From Aurantimonas sp. HBX-1 (lineage in GTDB: Bacteria > Pseudomonadota > Alphaproteobacteria > Rhizobiales > Rhizobiaceae), in the NCBI RefSeq assembly GCF_021391535.1, contig NZ_CP090066.1, forward strand, positions 4,105,501 to 4,169,500: DNA of 64,000 nt. Direction: 5' to 3'. The notes beneath the pieces are model-generated. The model saw only the letters and a list, made by a program, of their open reading frames with translations, made no database searches and was not told where the DNA came from. This document shows, in pieces, positions 29,606 to 38,061 of this stretch; within the stretch, counting starts at the first letter, position 1, and each line of letters opens with the position of its first letter. The position numbers were made by a program, and so were the translations under genes.

Positions 29606-31089
29606 GCGCCGGGACGGACGGCAGGAAACCCCGCCGCGGCGGCAATTTCGACGCATCCCGCTCGGCGCCGCGCAAGCGCCCGCTGCCGGGCAAGGCATCG
29701 CAGGATCGCGGCGGCAATCACGCCCGCATTCCCGCCGGCGCCGACGGCTTCGTGCCGGACGGCTATTCGGCCGGCGACCGGCCGGGCCTCGGCGCCCGGC
29801 TGGTCGCGGCCAAGCTCCTGTCGGCGATCGTCGACGCGAAAACCTCGGCCGACGGCCTGCTCGACCCCACCGGTGGACATCCCGGCCTGCGCGCCCTGGA
29901 GCCGCGCGACCAGGGCCTGGTCAAGGCGATCATCCTGACGGCGCTGCGCTTTCGCGGCACCATCGACCGCGCCCTCGACGCCTGTCTCGACCGGCCGCTG
30001 CCGCCCAACGCGGCGTCGCTGAAGCACATACTGCATGTCGGCGCGGCGCAGATCCTCTACCTCAACGTCCCGGATTCGGCGGCGGTGGACCTTGCGGTCG
30101 CGGCCGCCAACATCGATTCCCGCAGTCAGCGCTTTGCCGGCATGATCAACGCCGTGCTGCGGCGCCTGTCGCGGGAGAAGGAGGCGCTGAGCGGTATCGG
30201 CCAGCCGTCCGACAATGTGCCGGAATGGCTGATGCGCCGGCTGGTAGCCACGTACGGGCCGGAGCGCGCGCAGGCGATCGCGCTGGCGCACATGACGCCG
30301 GCGCCGCTCGACCTGACGGTCAAGGCGGGTGCGGCCGGCTGGGCCGAACGCCTCGGCGGCACCCAACTCGGGCGCTCGACCGTGCGCCTCGGTGAATTCG
30401 ATGGCGCCGTCACCGGGCTTGCGGGCTTCGCGGAAGGCGACTGGTGGGTGCAGGACGCGGCGGCCGCGTTGCCGGCGCAGCTGTTCGGCGACCTGACCGG
30501 GCGGCGCGTCGCCGATCTCTGCGCCGCGCCGGGCGGCAAGACCGCCCAGCTGATCCTCGCCGGCGGCAAGGTCACCGCCTTCGACATCAACGCCAACCGG
30601 ATGAAGCGGCTGAAGGCCAATCTCGAGCGACTGTCGCTGGAGGCCGAGACCATCGTCGGCGACGTCGCCGCGCATGAGCCGGAAGCGCCGTTCGACGCCA
30701 TCCTGCTGGATGCGCCGTGCTCGTCGACCGGCACGATCCGCCGCCACCCCGACGTCGCCTACACCAAGGACCTGGCCGAGATCGAGAAGCTCGCCGGCGT
30801 TCAGGCGCGCCTTCTTTCGGTCGCCGCCGACATGCTCGCAGTAGGCGGGCGGCTCGTCTTCTCCAACTGCTCGCTCGACCGGCTGGAGGGCGAGGATCTG
30901 GTCGAGACGTTCCTCTCGGCGCGGCCGGATTTCGTCCGCGAACCGGTGCAGCCGGAGGAACTGCCGGGCTTCGCCTTCGCCGTGACGGCGGCCGGCGACC
31001 TGCGCACGACGCCCGAGATGATGGGCGGCGGCGAGGGGCCCGGCGGCGGCCTCGACGGGTTCTACGCCGCGCGGTTGCGCCGCATCTGA
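29602..31089 (+). CDS. rsmB: 16S rRNA (cytosine-C5)-methyltransferase RsmB
   Basis: RsmB (Sun/Fmu) methylates C967 of 16S rRNA (E. coli numbering). The protein has a basic tail of about 70 residues, a NusB-like RNA-binding domain (residues about 70-200, GLVKAIILTALRFRGTIDRALD) and a Rossmann methyltransferase domain (VADLCAAPGGKTAQLILAGG, TAFDINANRMKRLKANLERL). Both catalytic cysteines are present, in DAPCSSTGTIRRHPDV and FSNCSLD. I start at TTG 29602, which overlaps the htpX stop (TTGA) and has GGGGA 8 bp upstream, giving 495 residues; GTG 29596 is an alternative. Confidence 0.9.
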   Translation: MSAGTDGRKPRRGGNFDASRSAPRKRPLPGKASQDRGGNHARIPAGADGFVPDGYSAGDRPGLGARLVAAKLLSAIVDAKTSADGLLDPTGGHPGLRALEPRDQGLVKAIILTALRFRGTIDRALDACLDRPLPPNAASLKHILHVGAAQILYLNVPDSAAVDLAVAAANIDSRSQRFAGMINAVLRRLSREKEALSGIGQPSDNVPEWLMRRLVATYGPERAQAIALAHMTPAPLDLTVKAGAAGWAERLGGTQLGRSTVRLGEFDGAVTGLAGFAEGDWWVQDAAAALPAQLFGDLTGRRVADLCAAPGGKTAQLILAGGKVTAFDINANRMKRLKANLERLSLEAETIVGDVAAHEPEAPFDAILLDAPCSSTGTIRRHPDVAYTKDLAEIEKLAGVQARLLSVAADMLAVGGRLVFSNCSLDRLEGEDLVETFLSARPDFVREPVQPEELPGFAFAVTAAGDLRTTPEMMGGGEGPGGGLDGFYAARLRRI

Positions 31090-31255
31090 GGCGGATGCCG
31101 GAAGACTCGCCAGCGGCTTAGCAAAACCTTTACCATATCGGCAGAAACTTGGCGCCAGAGAGCCGGCGTCCCGGCTTCATCGCCGCAAGGCGAGGACCCG
31201 GCGACGCTCATTTTGGGCGACGGGACCGGACATCGTCCGGAGCTGGGAAGAGGAC

Positions 31256-32941
31256 GTGTCGACGAGCCTCGTGGATAGACCGCTGCTGGCGGTCCTGACG
31301 CTGCGGGAAGCGTGGCGGCGGGCTCGACGGCGGCTGCGCACCGGGCCCATCCATCGCTGGCGCTTCGCCGGCGGCGTTCCCGACCGGCTGCTGGTGGTGC
31401 CGCCGAACCTGCGGCATGGCGATCCGGCCGTTGCCGAGGCGATCTATGCCGGGCGGTTCCATTTCGCCGGCCAGCTGCTGGAGCCAGGGCGCTCGTCGAT
31501 CTTCGAGCTGGCGCTGCCGAGCCCCGCCTATGCGGCCGAGCTCAACGGTTTCGACTGGCTGCGCCATCACGCCGAGTCCGGCGACGCGCTGGCGGTGGCC
31601 AATGCCCGCGCGCTTGTCGACGACTGGATCCGCTTCAAGGGCCGCACCATCGCCGGCCCCGCCTTCGAGCCGGCGGTGACGGCGCGGCGGGTCATCGCCT
31701 GGATGACCCATGCCGACCTGCTGCTGACCGATGCCGAGATCGGCTTCTATCGCCGCTTCATGAAGAGCCTGGCGGGCCAGGCCCGCTATCTGCGCTCGAT
31801 CGCCCAGGAGGCGCCGGACGGCGCCCCGCGGCTGACGGTGCGGATCGCGCTGGCCTTCGCGGCGCTCTGCCTGCCGACGCCGAATGCCCGGATCCGGATC
31901 GCCGCGCTGCATCTCGCCGACGAGCTCGAGCGGCAGATATTCCCCGATGGCGGGCACGTGTCGCGCGACCCGGGCGCCGTGGCCCGCATCCTCGCCGACA
32001 TGATCCCGCTGCGCCAGACCTTCGTCGGGCAGGGCCAGCCGGTGCCGAAGGGCATCTACACGGCCATCGACCGGATGCTGCCGGCGCTGCGCTTCTTCCG
32101 CCATTCGGACGGATCGCTGGCGCTGTTCAACGGCGCCGGCGCCGGCGACGTCCACCTTCTCTCCGTGCTGCTGCGCTTCGACGAGACGCTGGGCGAGCCG
32201 ATGTTCCATGCGCGGCAGTCCGGTTATCACCGGCTCGCCGCAGACCAGACCGTGGTGATCGCCGACACCGGCTGCCCGCCGCAGCCGGCCTTTTCCGGCG
32301 GCGCCCATGCCGGCACGCTGTCCTTCGAGCTGTCGAGCGAGGCGAGCCGCATCGTCGTCAATTGCGGCCGGCCGGTCGGCGAGGACGGCGACTGGCGCCG
32401 GCTGTCGCGGTCGACCGCTGCGCATTCGACGGTGACCATCGCCGACCAGTCCTCCTCGCGCTTTGCCCGCTCCGAGAGCCTCGACCGGTTCCTCGGCACG
32501 CCCCTGGTGCCGGGGCCGACCCATGTCGACTGCGCCGAGACCGGCGACAGCGGCCTCGGCTTCGAGGCGACGCATGACGGCTACGACCGCGGCTTCGGCC
32601 TTCTGCACAGCCGCCGCATCGAGGTGTCCCGCGACGGCCGTTCGGTCGAGGGCGCCGACCGTTTCCTGCGCGGCGGCGGCCACCGCCCGCAGCTGATCGC
32701 TCGCGACGCGACGGCCCGCTTCCATCTGCATCCGTCGGTGGTGGTGGAAAGCGCCGGAAGCGCGATCCGGCTCAGCGTCCGCGACCAGACCTGGCTGTTC
32801 CGCTGCGATTCCCATTGCGAGATCGAGGATTCGATCTTCTTCGCCGACGCCGCGGGGGCGCGGCGCACCCTGCAGATCGTGGTGCCGTTCGACGCGCTGT
32901 CGCCGGAAGGCATCAGCTGGCGCTTCGACCGCGAGCGCTAG
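31256..32941 (+). CDS. Heparinase II/III family protein
   Basis: This 561-residue protein has an all-helical N-terminal (alpha/alpha toroid) region, about residues 60-300 (FDWLRHHAESGD, RRVIAWMTHADLLL, ARYLRSIAQEAPDG). The heparinase II/III-like beta-sandwich follows, about residues 320-540 (SGYHRLAADQTVVIADTG, RSTAAHSTVTIADQSSS). The RLSRSTAAHSTVTI segment is the family signature. No signal peptide is seen. In Hyphomicrobiales it usually sits between rsmB and purH. The substrate is unknown and an uronic-acid polysaccharide lyase role is only inferred. GTG 31256 has GGGAAGAGG just upstream. Confidence 0.87.
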   Translation: MSTSLVDRPLLAVLTLREAWRRARRRLRTGPIHRWRFAGGVPDRLLVVPPNLRHGDPAVAEAIYAGRFHFAGQLLEPGRSSIFELALPSPAYAAELNGFDWLRHHAESGDALAVANARALVDDWIRFKGRTIAGPAFEPAVTARRVIAWMTHADLLLTDAEIGFYRRFMKSLAGQARYLRSIAQEAPDGAPRLTVRIALAFAALCLPTPNARIRIAALHLADELERQIFPDGGHVSRDPGAVARILADMIPLRQTFVGQGQPVPKGIYTAIDRMLPALRFFRHSDGSLALFNGAGAGDVHLLSVLLRFDETLGEPMFHARQSGYHRLAADQTVVIADTGCPPQPAFSGGAHAGTLSFELSSEASRIVVNCGRPVGEDGDWRRLSRSTAAHSTVTIADQSSSRFARSESLDRFLGTPLVPGPTHVDCAETGDSGLGFEATHDGYDRGFGLLHSRRIEVSRDGRSVEGADRFLRGGGHRPQLIARDATARFHLHPSVVVESAGSAIRLSVRDQTWLFRCDSHCEIEDSIFFADAAGARRTLQIVVPFDALSPEGISWRFDRER

Positions 32942-32956
32942 CCGCGAGCCTCCCCG

Positions 32957-33847
32957 TCAGCGCCGCTGCTGGACGTGATCGATCAGCGCGCGCAGCTTCG
33001 GCGCGACGTTCCGCCGGCTCGGATAATAGAGATAGAAGCCGGCAAAGTACGGGCAGAATTCCTCCAGCACCGGCACCAGTTCGCCGCGCTCGATCAGGGG
33101 ACGGAAGCTCGCCTCCATGCCGAAGGTGATCCCCGAGCCGGCGACGGCGAGCCTGATCATCAGCGCCATATCGTTGGTGGTGATCCGCGGGGCGACCTCG
33201 ACGCGGAATTCCTTGCCGGCTTCGGCGAACTCCCACCGGTAGGGCGCCGATTTCGGCGCGGGCCGCCAGCCGATGCAGGCATGCGTGGCAAGTTCCGACG
33301 GATGCGACGGTACGCCGAAGCGGGCGCGATAGGACGGCGCGCAGACCGCCAGCTGCCGCTCGTCACCGGCCACCGGCACGGCGATCATGTCCTGCTCGAT
33401 CACCTCGCCGAGACGCACGCCCGCATCGAAGCCCTCGGCGACGATGTCGAACTCCTCGTCGGTCACGGTGATGTCGAGCGCCACCTCGGGATGGGCCTCG
33501 GCAAACGCGGCGAGGTACGGCCCTGAAAGAAAATGCTCGGCGATCGACGAGACGGCGAGGCGCAACCGCCCGCGCGGGCGCCCGGGCAGGAGCGTCGCCT
33601 CGTCCAGCGCCGCGCGGATGTCCCCGACCGCTGGGGCGATCTCCGCGTGGAGCTGCTCGCCGGCTTCCGTCAGGCTGACGCTGCGCGTGGTACGCCGCAC
33701 CAGCGCGACGCCGAGACTTTCCTCCATGCGCCGGATCGTCTGGCTGACGGCGGAGCGGGTGACGCCCAGCCGGTCGGCGGCGGCGCGGAAGTTCCGCTCC
33801 TCCGCGACGATGGCGAACACCGCGATGGCATTGAGATCCAGCTGCAT
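32957..33847 (-). CDS. LysR-family transcriptional regulator
   Basis: This 296-residue regulator has the N-terminal winged helix-turn-helix (MQLDLNAIAVFAIVAEERNF, AAADRLGVTRSAVSQTIRRM, LGVALVRRTTRSVSLTEAG) and the periplasmic-binding-like effector domain (RLRLAVSSIAEHFLSGPYL onward). It is divergent from the SDR gene at 33954 across 106 bp, so it probably controls the SDR-CMD-Atu4866 set from that gap. The effector is unknown. It converges on the heparinase-like gene with a 15-bp gap. Confidence 0.92.
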   Translation of the reverse strand: MQLDLNAIAVFAIVAEERNFRAAADRLGVTRSAVSQTIRRMEESLGVALVRRTTRSVSLTEAGEQLHAEIAPAVGDIRAALDEATLLPGRPRGRLRLAVSSIAEHFLSGPYLAAFAEAHPEVALDITVTDEEFDIVAEGFDAGVRLGEVIEQDMIAVPVAGDERQLAVCAPSYRARFGVPSHPSELATHACIGWRPAPKSAPYRWEFAEAGKEFRVEVAPRITTNDMALMIRLAVAGSGITFGMEASFRPLIERGELVPVLEEFCPYFAGFYLYYPSRRNVAPKLRALIDHVQQRR

Positions 33848-33953
33848 TGGTTAGTAGGGCTTTCCAGTGTGGTGAGTTGTCGTCCGGTTATCGCGACAGT
33901 GCCACGTGCCTATCCTTCTGGCCATCGAAGAACGTCATGAAAGGATCATCCCG

Positions 33954-34670
33954 ATGTCCCTCGACAAGACCATCCTGATCACCGGTGCCTCCAGCGGCAT
34001 CGGCGCTGCCATCGCCCTGGAACTGGGCAAGACCGGTGCCCGGCTCGCCCTCGGCGCCCGCCGCACCGACCGCCTCGAGCAGCTGGCGGAGGAGATCGGC
34101 GGCGAGGTTCTGGTGCGCCGCCTCGACGTCACCGACCGCGCCGACGTCGCCGCCTTCGCCGATGCGGCGCGGGAGCGCTTCGGCCGTATCGACGTGATCG
34201 TCAACAATGCCGGGGTGATGCCGCTGTCGCCGATGGCCTCGCTCAAGGTCGACGAATGGGACCGGATGGTCGACGTCAACATCAAGGGCGTGCTCTACGG
34301 CATCGCCGCGGTGCTGCCGGAAATGACCGCCCGGGGCTCCGGCCACGTCATCAACATCGCCTCGATCGGGGCGCTGCGGGTGGTGCCGACGGCGGCCGTC
34401 TACTGCGCCACGAAATATGCCGTGCGCGCCCTTTCCGAGGGGCTGCGGCAGGAGAACGATCGGATCCGGGTCACTTGCGTGCATCCGGGGGTCGTCGAAA
34501 GCGAACTGGCCGACACGATCACCGATCCCGCCGCCGCCGAGGCGATGAAATCCTATCGCGCCATCGCGCTGAAGCCGGAGGCGATCGCCCGGGCCGTCCG
34601 CTACGCCATCGAGCAGCCGGACGATGTCGACGTCAGCGAGATCGTCGTTCGCCCCACCGCCAGCCAATGA
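33954..34670 (+). CDS. Short-chain dehydrogenase/reductase
   Basis: This 238-residue classical SDR has the NADP-type motif TGASSGIGAAIALELG, DVTDRADVAAF, NNAGVMPLSP and the catalytic Ser-Tyr-Lys set in INIASIGALRVVPTAAVYCATKYAVRALSEGL. Its RRTDR after the second strand favours NADP. ATG 33954 has AAGGA 10 bp upstream. It is the first gene of a three-gene run with the carboxymuconolactone decarboxylase-like and Atu4866 genes (gap 11 bp, then a 4-bp overlap), opposite a LysR regulator. The substrate is unknown. Confidence 0.92.
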   Translation: MSLDKTILITGASSGIGAAIALELGKTGARLALGARRTDRLEQLAEEIGGEVLVRRLDVTDRADVAAFADAARERFGRIDVIVNNAGVMPLSPMASLKVDEWDRMVDVNIKGVLYGIAAVLPEMTARGSGHVINIASIGALRVVPTAAVYCATKYAVRALSEGLRQENDRIRVTCVHPGVVESELADTITDPAAAEAMKSYRAIALKPEAIARAVRYAIEQPDDVDVSEIVVRPTASQ

Positions 34671-34681
34671 GGAGGCCAGCC

Positions 34682-35170
34682 ATGTCCACGTCCACGCGTA
34701 CGCCAGTGCGCGCGGCTGCCGCCGCCGCCCTCCTGCTGGCGGGCGCGCCGTCCGCCGCCGCCGAGTCCACCGAAGCCCGTCGCGAACGCGGCGCGGCGGT
34801 GGTCGCGAAGCTCAACAACGGCGTGCCGCAGCCGAACCTGGAACGGATGCGGCAGGAATTTCCGTTCCTCGCCGACGCGACCGAAGCCTATGCGCTCGGC
34901 GAAGTCTGGTCGCGGCCGGGGCTCGATGATCGGACGCGGCAGCTGGCGGCGGTGGCGGCCTTCGCGGCCACCGGCCAGACGGCGCTCATGCAGGTCCATG
35001 CCGGCTATGCGCTCAATATCGGCGTCTCCGAGGAGGAGCTGAAGGAGATCATCTATTTGATCACTGTGCCGGCCGGCTTCTCGCGGGCGATCGAGGCGTC
35101 GCAGGCGCTGTCGGAAGTCCTTGCCGAGCAACACTCGGCCCGGCCCGCCAGCGGAGGGACGACGCCATGA
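34682..35170 (+). CDS. Exported carboxymuconolactone decarboxylase-family protein
   Basis: This 162-residue protein has a signal peptide (RAAAAAALLLAGAPSAAAES). A carboxymuconolactone decarboxylase (CMD) domain follows, with LGEVWSRPGLDDRTRQLAAVAAF and HAGYALNIGVSEEELKEIIYLI, the usual family helices. The AhpD-type CxxC is absent, so thiol peroxidase activity is unlikely. GAGGAGG lies 6 bp before ATG 34682. Its stop codon overlaps the next gene (ATGA), so the two are probably translated together. Export is unusual for this family, most of whose members are cytoplasmic. Confidence 0.85.
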   Translation: MSTSTRTPVRAAAAAALLLAGAPSAAAESTEARRERGAAVVAKLNNGVPQPNLERMRQEFPFLADATEAYALGEVWSRPGLDDRTRQLAAVAAFAATGQTALMQVHAGYALNIGVSEEELKEIIYLITVPAGFSRAIEASQALSEVLAEQHSARPASGGTTP

Positions 35171-35502
35171 AGGCCCTGCCGCTCCTGCTGATCCTCGCCG
35201 TAACCCTCGTCACACCAAAGGTCCATGCCGACATGACAGCTCCATCGAACACGCAGTCCGCCCAGCAGGCCCACCCCTATGTCGGGATGTGGGTGACGGC
35301 GGACGGACATGTCCGCCACGAATTGCTGCCGAACGGGCGCTACGACGAAGCCCGTGGGACACGCGAAAGCGCCTATCAGGGGCGCTACGAGGTTCGCGGC
35401 AGCCATATCGACTACTGGGACGACATCGGCTTCACCGCCGACGGCGAGTTTCGCGACGGCGTTCTCTATCACGGCGGCATGGTGTTCCACCGCCAGGAAT
35501 AG
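35167..35502 (+). CDS. Exported Atu4866-family protein
   Basis: This 111-residue protein has a signal peptide (KALPLLLILAVTLVTPKVHA). The Atu4866 beta-barrel domain follows, with HPYVGMWVTADGHVRHELLPNGRYDEARG and SHIDYWDDIGFTADGEF. The family is known from an Agrobacterium structure and is of unknown function; the small barrel resembles ligand-binding folds. It overlaps the CMD gene by 4 bp and is the last gene of the SDR-CMD-Atu4866 run, so the two exported proteins may act together outside the cytoplasm. Confidence 0.85.
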   Translation: MKALPLLLILAVTLVTPKVHADMTAPSNTQSAQQAHPYVGMWVTADGHVRHELLPNGRYDEARGTRESAYQGRYEVRGSHIDYWDDIGFTADGEFRDGVLYHGGMVFHRQE

Positions 35503-35519
35503 CCGTGAAGGCGGGCGGG

Positions 35520-35536
35520 CGGGCGGCGTCCGCCCG
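35520..35536. terminator. Hairpin between convergent genes
   Basis: CGGGCGG-CGT-CCGCCCG is a perfect 7-bp stem in the 43-bp gap between the Atu4866 gene and the minus-strand gene at 35546. It could end either transcript but lacks a T run. Confidence 0.4.
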
Positions 35537-35545
35537 TTGCCCGTT

Positions 35546-35860
35546 CTAGCCGTGCGCGTGCGCGGCGTTGCGCTTGCGCGTCGCGGCGGCCTTCTTTGCC
35601 GATTCCGATCGCTCTTCGGCCGTGCGGGAGGCGGAAGCCTCGCCGCCCTTCTTGCCGCCCTTGTGCGCGGCGGGGTGGCCGGTGTGCGTGCCGCGGCCGG
35701 AGCCGGACTTGTTGCCCCCGCCATCGTCCTTGTTGACCGTCGCCCAGGCGCGGCGCTCGGCCTCGTCTTCCGGCACGCCGCGTTTCTCGTAGCCTTCGGC
35801 GATGTGATCGGCCTTGCGTTCCTGCTTGTCGGTGTATTTGGACTTGTCGCCCCGTGGCAT
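35546..35860 (-). CDS. Small basic protein of the KDDGGGNKSGSGRG type
   Basis: This 104-residue, highly charged, soluble protein begins MPRGDKSKYTDKQERKADHI and contains EDEAERRAWATVNKDDGGG and a lysine-rich tail. Similar proteins are common in alpha- and betaproteobacteria and are often labelled plasmid stabilisation protein without proof. The Gly/Ser/Lys-rich middle is probably disordered. GGAGG lies 6 bp upstream of ATG 35860. It is monocistronic and the function is unknown. Confidence 0.75.
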   Translation of the reverse strand: MPRGDKSKYTDKQERKADHIAEGYEKRGVPEDEAERRAWATVNKDDGGGNKSGSGRGTHTGHPAAHKGGKKGGEASASRTAEERSESAKKAAATRKRNAAHAHG

Positions 35861-35976
35861 GGCGTCCTCCTGTCCGAATGGTTCCGCCGCCGAAACGGGC
35901 AACGGGCCGGCCCGTTCCCGTCCCGGGCACCGCCCCGGGCCTTTACACGCTCCTGCCCCGCCCCAGCTTGGCCGGC

Positions 35977-36132
35977 ATGATCCGCACCCTCTCCCTCCTC
36001 GCTCTCGCCCTGCTGCTTTCCGGCTGCGGCATGAACCGCGCCGTCGGCGTCCTGCCCAACACGCTCGACGATCTCGGCGAACGCTCGGCACCGCTGCGCG
36101 GCGACGCGCCGCCCGTCCGCGAAAAGCCGTAG
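35977..36132 (+). CDS. Small predicted lipoprotein
   Basis: This 51-residue product starts MIRTLSLLALALLLSGCGMN, a compact lipoprotein signal with the lipobox LSGC. It leaves about 34 residues after the lipidated cysteine (NRAVGVLPNTLDDLGERSAPLRGD and a short tail). It may be a small outer-membrane lipoprotein. There is no strong ribosome-binding site, and the gene is too short to place in a family. An 8-bp hairpin at 36141 separates it from purH. Confidence 0.55.
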   Translation: MIRTLSLLALALLLSGCGMNRAVGVLPNTLDDLGERSAPLRGDAPPVREKP

Positions 36133-36140
36133 GCGACAAG

Positions 36141-36159
36141 CGCCCGGCATTGCCGGGCG
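36141..36159 (+). terminator. Hairpin before purH
   Basis: CGCCCGGC-ATT-GCCGGGCG is a perfect 8-bp stem 8 bp after the small lipoprotein gene. No T run follows, so termination is only possible. Confidence 0.4.
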
Positions 36160-36209
36160 GACGGCCTGCGACTATCAGACGGGCTTCACCCACGATCACG
36201 GGAAGCCGC

Positions 36210-37823
36210 ATGTCCGTCGAAGCCAACGCCACGCCCCTTCCGGACCGGGTCAAGGTGCGCCGCGCCCTGCTCTCGGTCTTCGACAAGACCGGCCTCGTGC
36301 CGTTTGCCACGGGCCTTGCCGAACTCGGCGTCGAGCTGGTCTCGACCGGCGGCACGTTCCGCGCCCTGAGCGAGGCCGGCCTGAAGGTGCGCGACGTCGC
36401 GGAACTCACCGGATTCCCCGAGATCATGGACGGCCGGGTGAAGACGCTGCACCCGGCCGTGCATGGCGGGCTGCTCGGAATTCGCGACGACGCCGACCAC
36501 GCGGCGGCGATGGCGGCGCACGGCATCCACGGCATCGACCTCCTGGCGGTCAATCTCTACCCGTTCGCCGCGACTCTTGCCGGCGGCGCCGACCGCGCGA
36601 CGATCGTCGAGAACATCGACATTGGCGGTCCGGCAATGATCCGCGCCGGCGCCAAGAACCACGGCTACGTGACCGTTGCGACCGATCCGGATGACTACGG
36701 AACGGTCCTGGAGGAACTGCGGCAGAACGCCGGGCAGACGACGCTGGAGCTGCGCAAGCGGCTTGCCATGCAGGCCTACGGCGCCACCGCGGTCTATGAT
36801 GCGGCCGTCGCCAAGTGGTTCGCTGCGGACGTCGGCGACATGCCCGCGATCCGCAGCTTCACCGGCACGCTGGCCGAGACGTTGCGCTATGGCGAGAACC
36901 CGCACCAGAGCGCCGGGTTCTACAAGACCGGCGACGGGCGCCCGGGCGTCGCCACCGCCCGGCAGGTACAGGGCAAGGCGCTGTCCTACAACAACATCAA
37001 CGACACCGACGCCGCCTTCGAGCTGGTGGCGGAGTTCGATCCCGCCAGAAGCGCCGCCGTCGCGATCATCAAGCACGCCAATCCCTGCGGCGTCGCCGAA
37101 GGCGCCAGCCTCCTCGAGGCCTACCGCAAGGCGCTCGCCTGCGACCCCGTCTCCGCCTTCGGCGGCATCGTCGCGATGAACCGCCGACTCGACAGGGAGG
37201 CGGCGGAGGCGATCGTCGAGGTGTTCACCGAAGTGATCATCGCGCCGGAGGCGGACGAGGACGCGATCGCCGTCGTGGCGGCGAAGAAGAACCTCCGCCT
37301 GCTCCTGACCGGCGGCCTGCCCGATCCCCGCGCACCCGGCCTGACGGTGAAGTCGGTCGCCGGCGGCTTGCTCGTCCAGACCCGCGACAACGGCGTCGTC
37401 GACGACCTCGACCTGACGGTGGTGACGAAGCGGGCGCCGAGCGAGACCGAACTCCGGGACCTCAAATTCGCCTTCCGGGTCGCCAAGCACGTGAAGTCCA
37501 ACGCCATCGTCTATGTCCGCGACGGCGCGACCGTCGGGATCGGCGCCGGCCAGATGAGCCGGGTGGATTCGGCGCGGATCGCCGCCCGCAAGGCCGAGGA
37601 CGCGGCGGAGGCGGCGGGGCTCGCCGAGCCGCTGACGCGCGGTTCGGTGGTGGCTTCCGATGCGTTCTTCCCGTTCGCCGACGGGCTGCTCTCGGCGGTG
37701 GCGGCGGGCGCGACGGCGGTGATCCAGCCGGGCGGCTCGATGCGCGACGACGAGGTCATCCGCGCCGCCGACGACAACGGCATCGCCATGGTGATGACCG
37801 GCATGCGCCACTTCCGCCACTGA
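36210..37823 (+). CDS. purH: Bifunctional AICAR formyltransferase / IMP cyclohydrolase
   Basis: PurH carries out the last two steps of IMP synthesis. The 537-residue product has the N-terminal cyclohydrolase (RRALLSVFDKTGLVPFATGL, ELVSTGGTFRALSEAG, MDGRVKTLHPAVHGGLLG). The C-terminal transformylase has IIKHANPCGVAEGASLLEAY, whose KH pair is catalytic, and VKSNAIVYVRDGATVGIGAGQMSRVDS. ATG 36210 (MSVEANATPLPDRVKVRRAL) has GGGAAG 6 bp upstream. No other purine gene is adjacent. Confidence 0.97.
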   Translation: MSVEANATPLPDRVKVRRALLSVFDKTGLVPFATGLAELGVELVSTGGTFRALSEAGLKVRDVAELTGFPEIMDGRVKTLHPAVHGGLLGIRDDADHAAAMAAHGIHGIDLLAVNLYPFAATLAGGADRATIVENIDIGGPAMIRAGAKNHGYVTVATDPDDYGTVLEELRQNAGQTTLELRKRLAMQAYGATAVYDAAVAKWFAADVGDMPAIRSFTGTLAETLRYGENPHQSAGFYKTGDGRPGVATARQVQGKALSYNNINDTDAAFELVAEFDPARSAAVAIIKHANPCGVAEGASLLEAYRKALACDPVSAFGGIVAMNRRLDREAAEAIVEVFTEVIIAPEADEDAIAVVAAKKNLRLLLTGGLPDPRAPGLTVKSVAGGLLVQTRDNGVVDDLDLTVVTKRAPSETELRDLKFAFRVAKHVKSNAIVYVRDGATVGIGAGQMSRVDSARIAARKAEDAAEAAGLAEPLTRGSVVASDAFFPFADGLLSAVAAGATAVIQPGGSMRDDEVIRAADDNGIAMVMTGMRHFRH

Positions 37824-37932
37824 CGCCGCCGGCGCCCCGGCCCCCCGCCGGGCGAAAGCCTCGCGCAAGCCGGGGATGCGACAAAGACCTGTTCCGGTGG
37901 GGCCGACCACGGATGGACTGGCGGCCCCATCG

Positions 37933-37958
37933 TCGAACACCTTTCCCCAGGTGTTCGA
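37933..37958. terminator. Hairpin downstream of purH
   Basis: TCGAACACCT-TTCCCC-AGGTGTTCGA is a perfect 10-bp stem in the 238-bp gap between convergent purH and the MFS gene. A second, looser inverted repeat (TGGGGCCG...CGGCCCCA) lies just before it. Neither has a T run. Confidence 0.4.
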
Positions 37959-38061
37959 TCTCCGGCACCAACCCCTGTGCCCGGCCCGGCGAAGGCGGCG
38001 CCCTTCAGCGCCCGTCTTCCCGGCCACGTGCCGTTCGCGTACCTGGCGGCGCGCGCTCCCC

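Noticed and set aside
34649..34681. ATG 34667 as start of the CMD gene
   Set aside because: It precedes the GAGGAGG site that positions ATG 34682, and it would put two prolines and arginines before the signal peptide.
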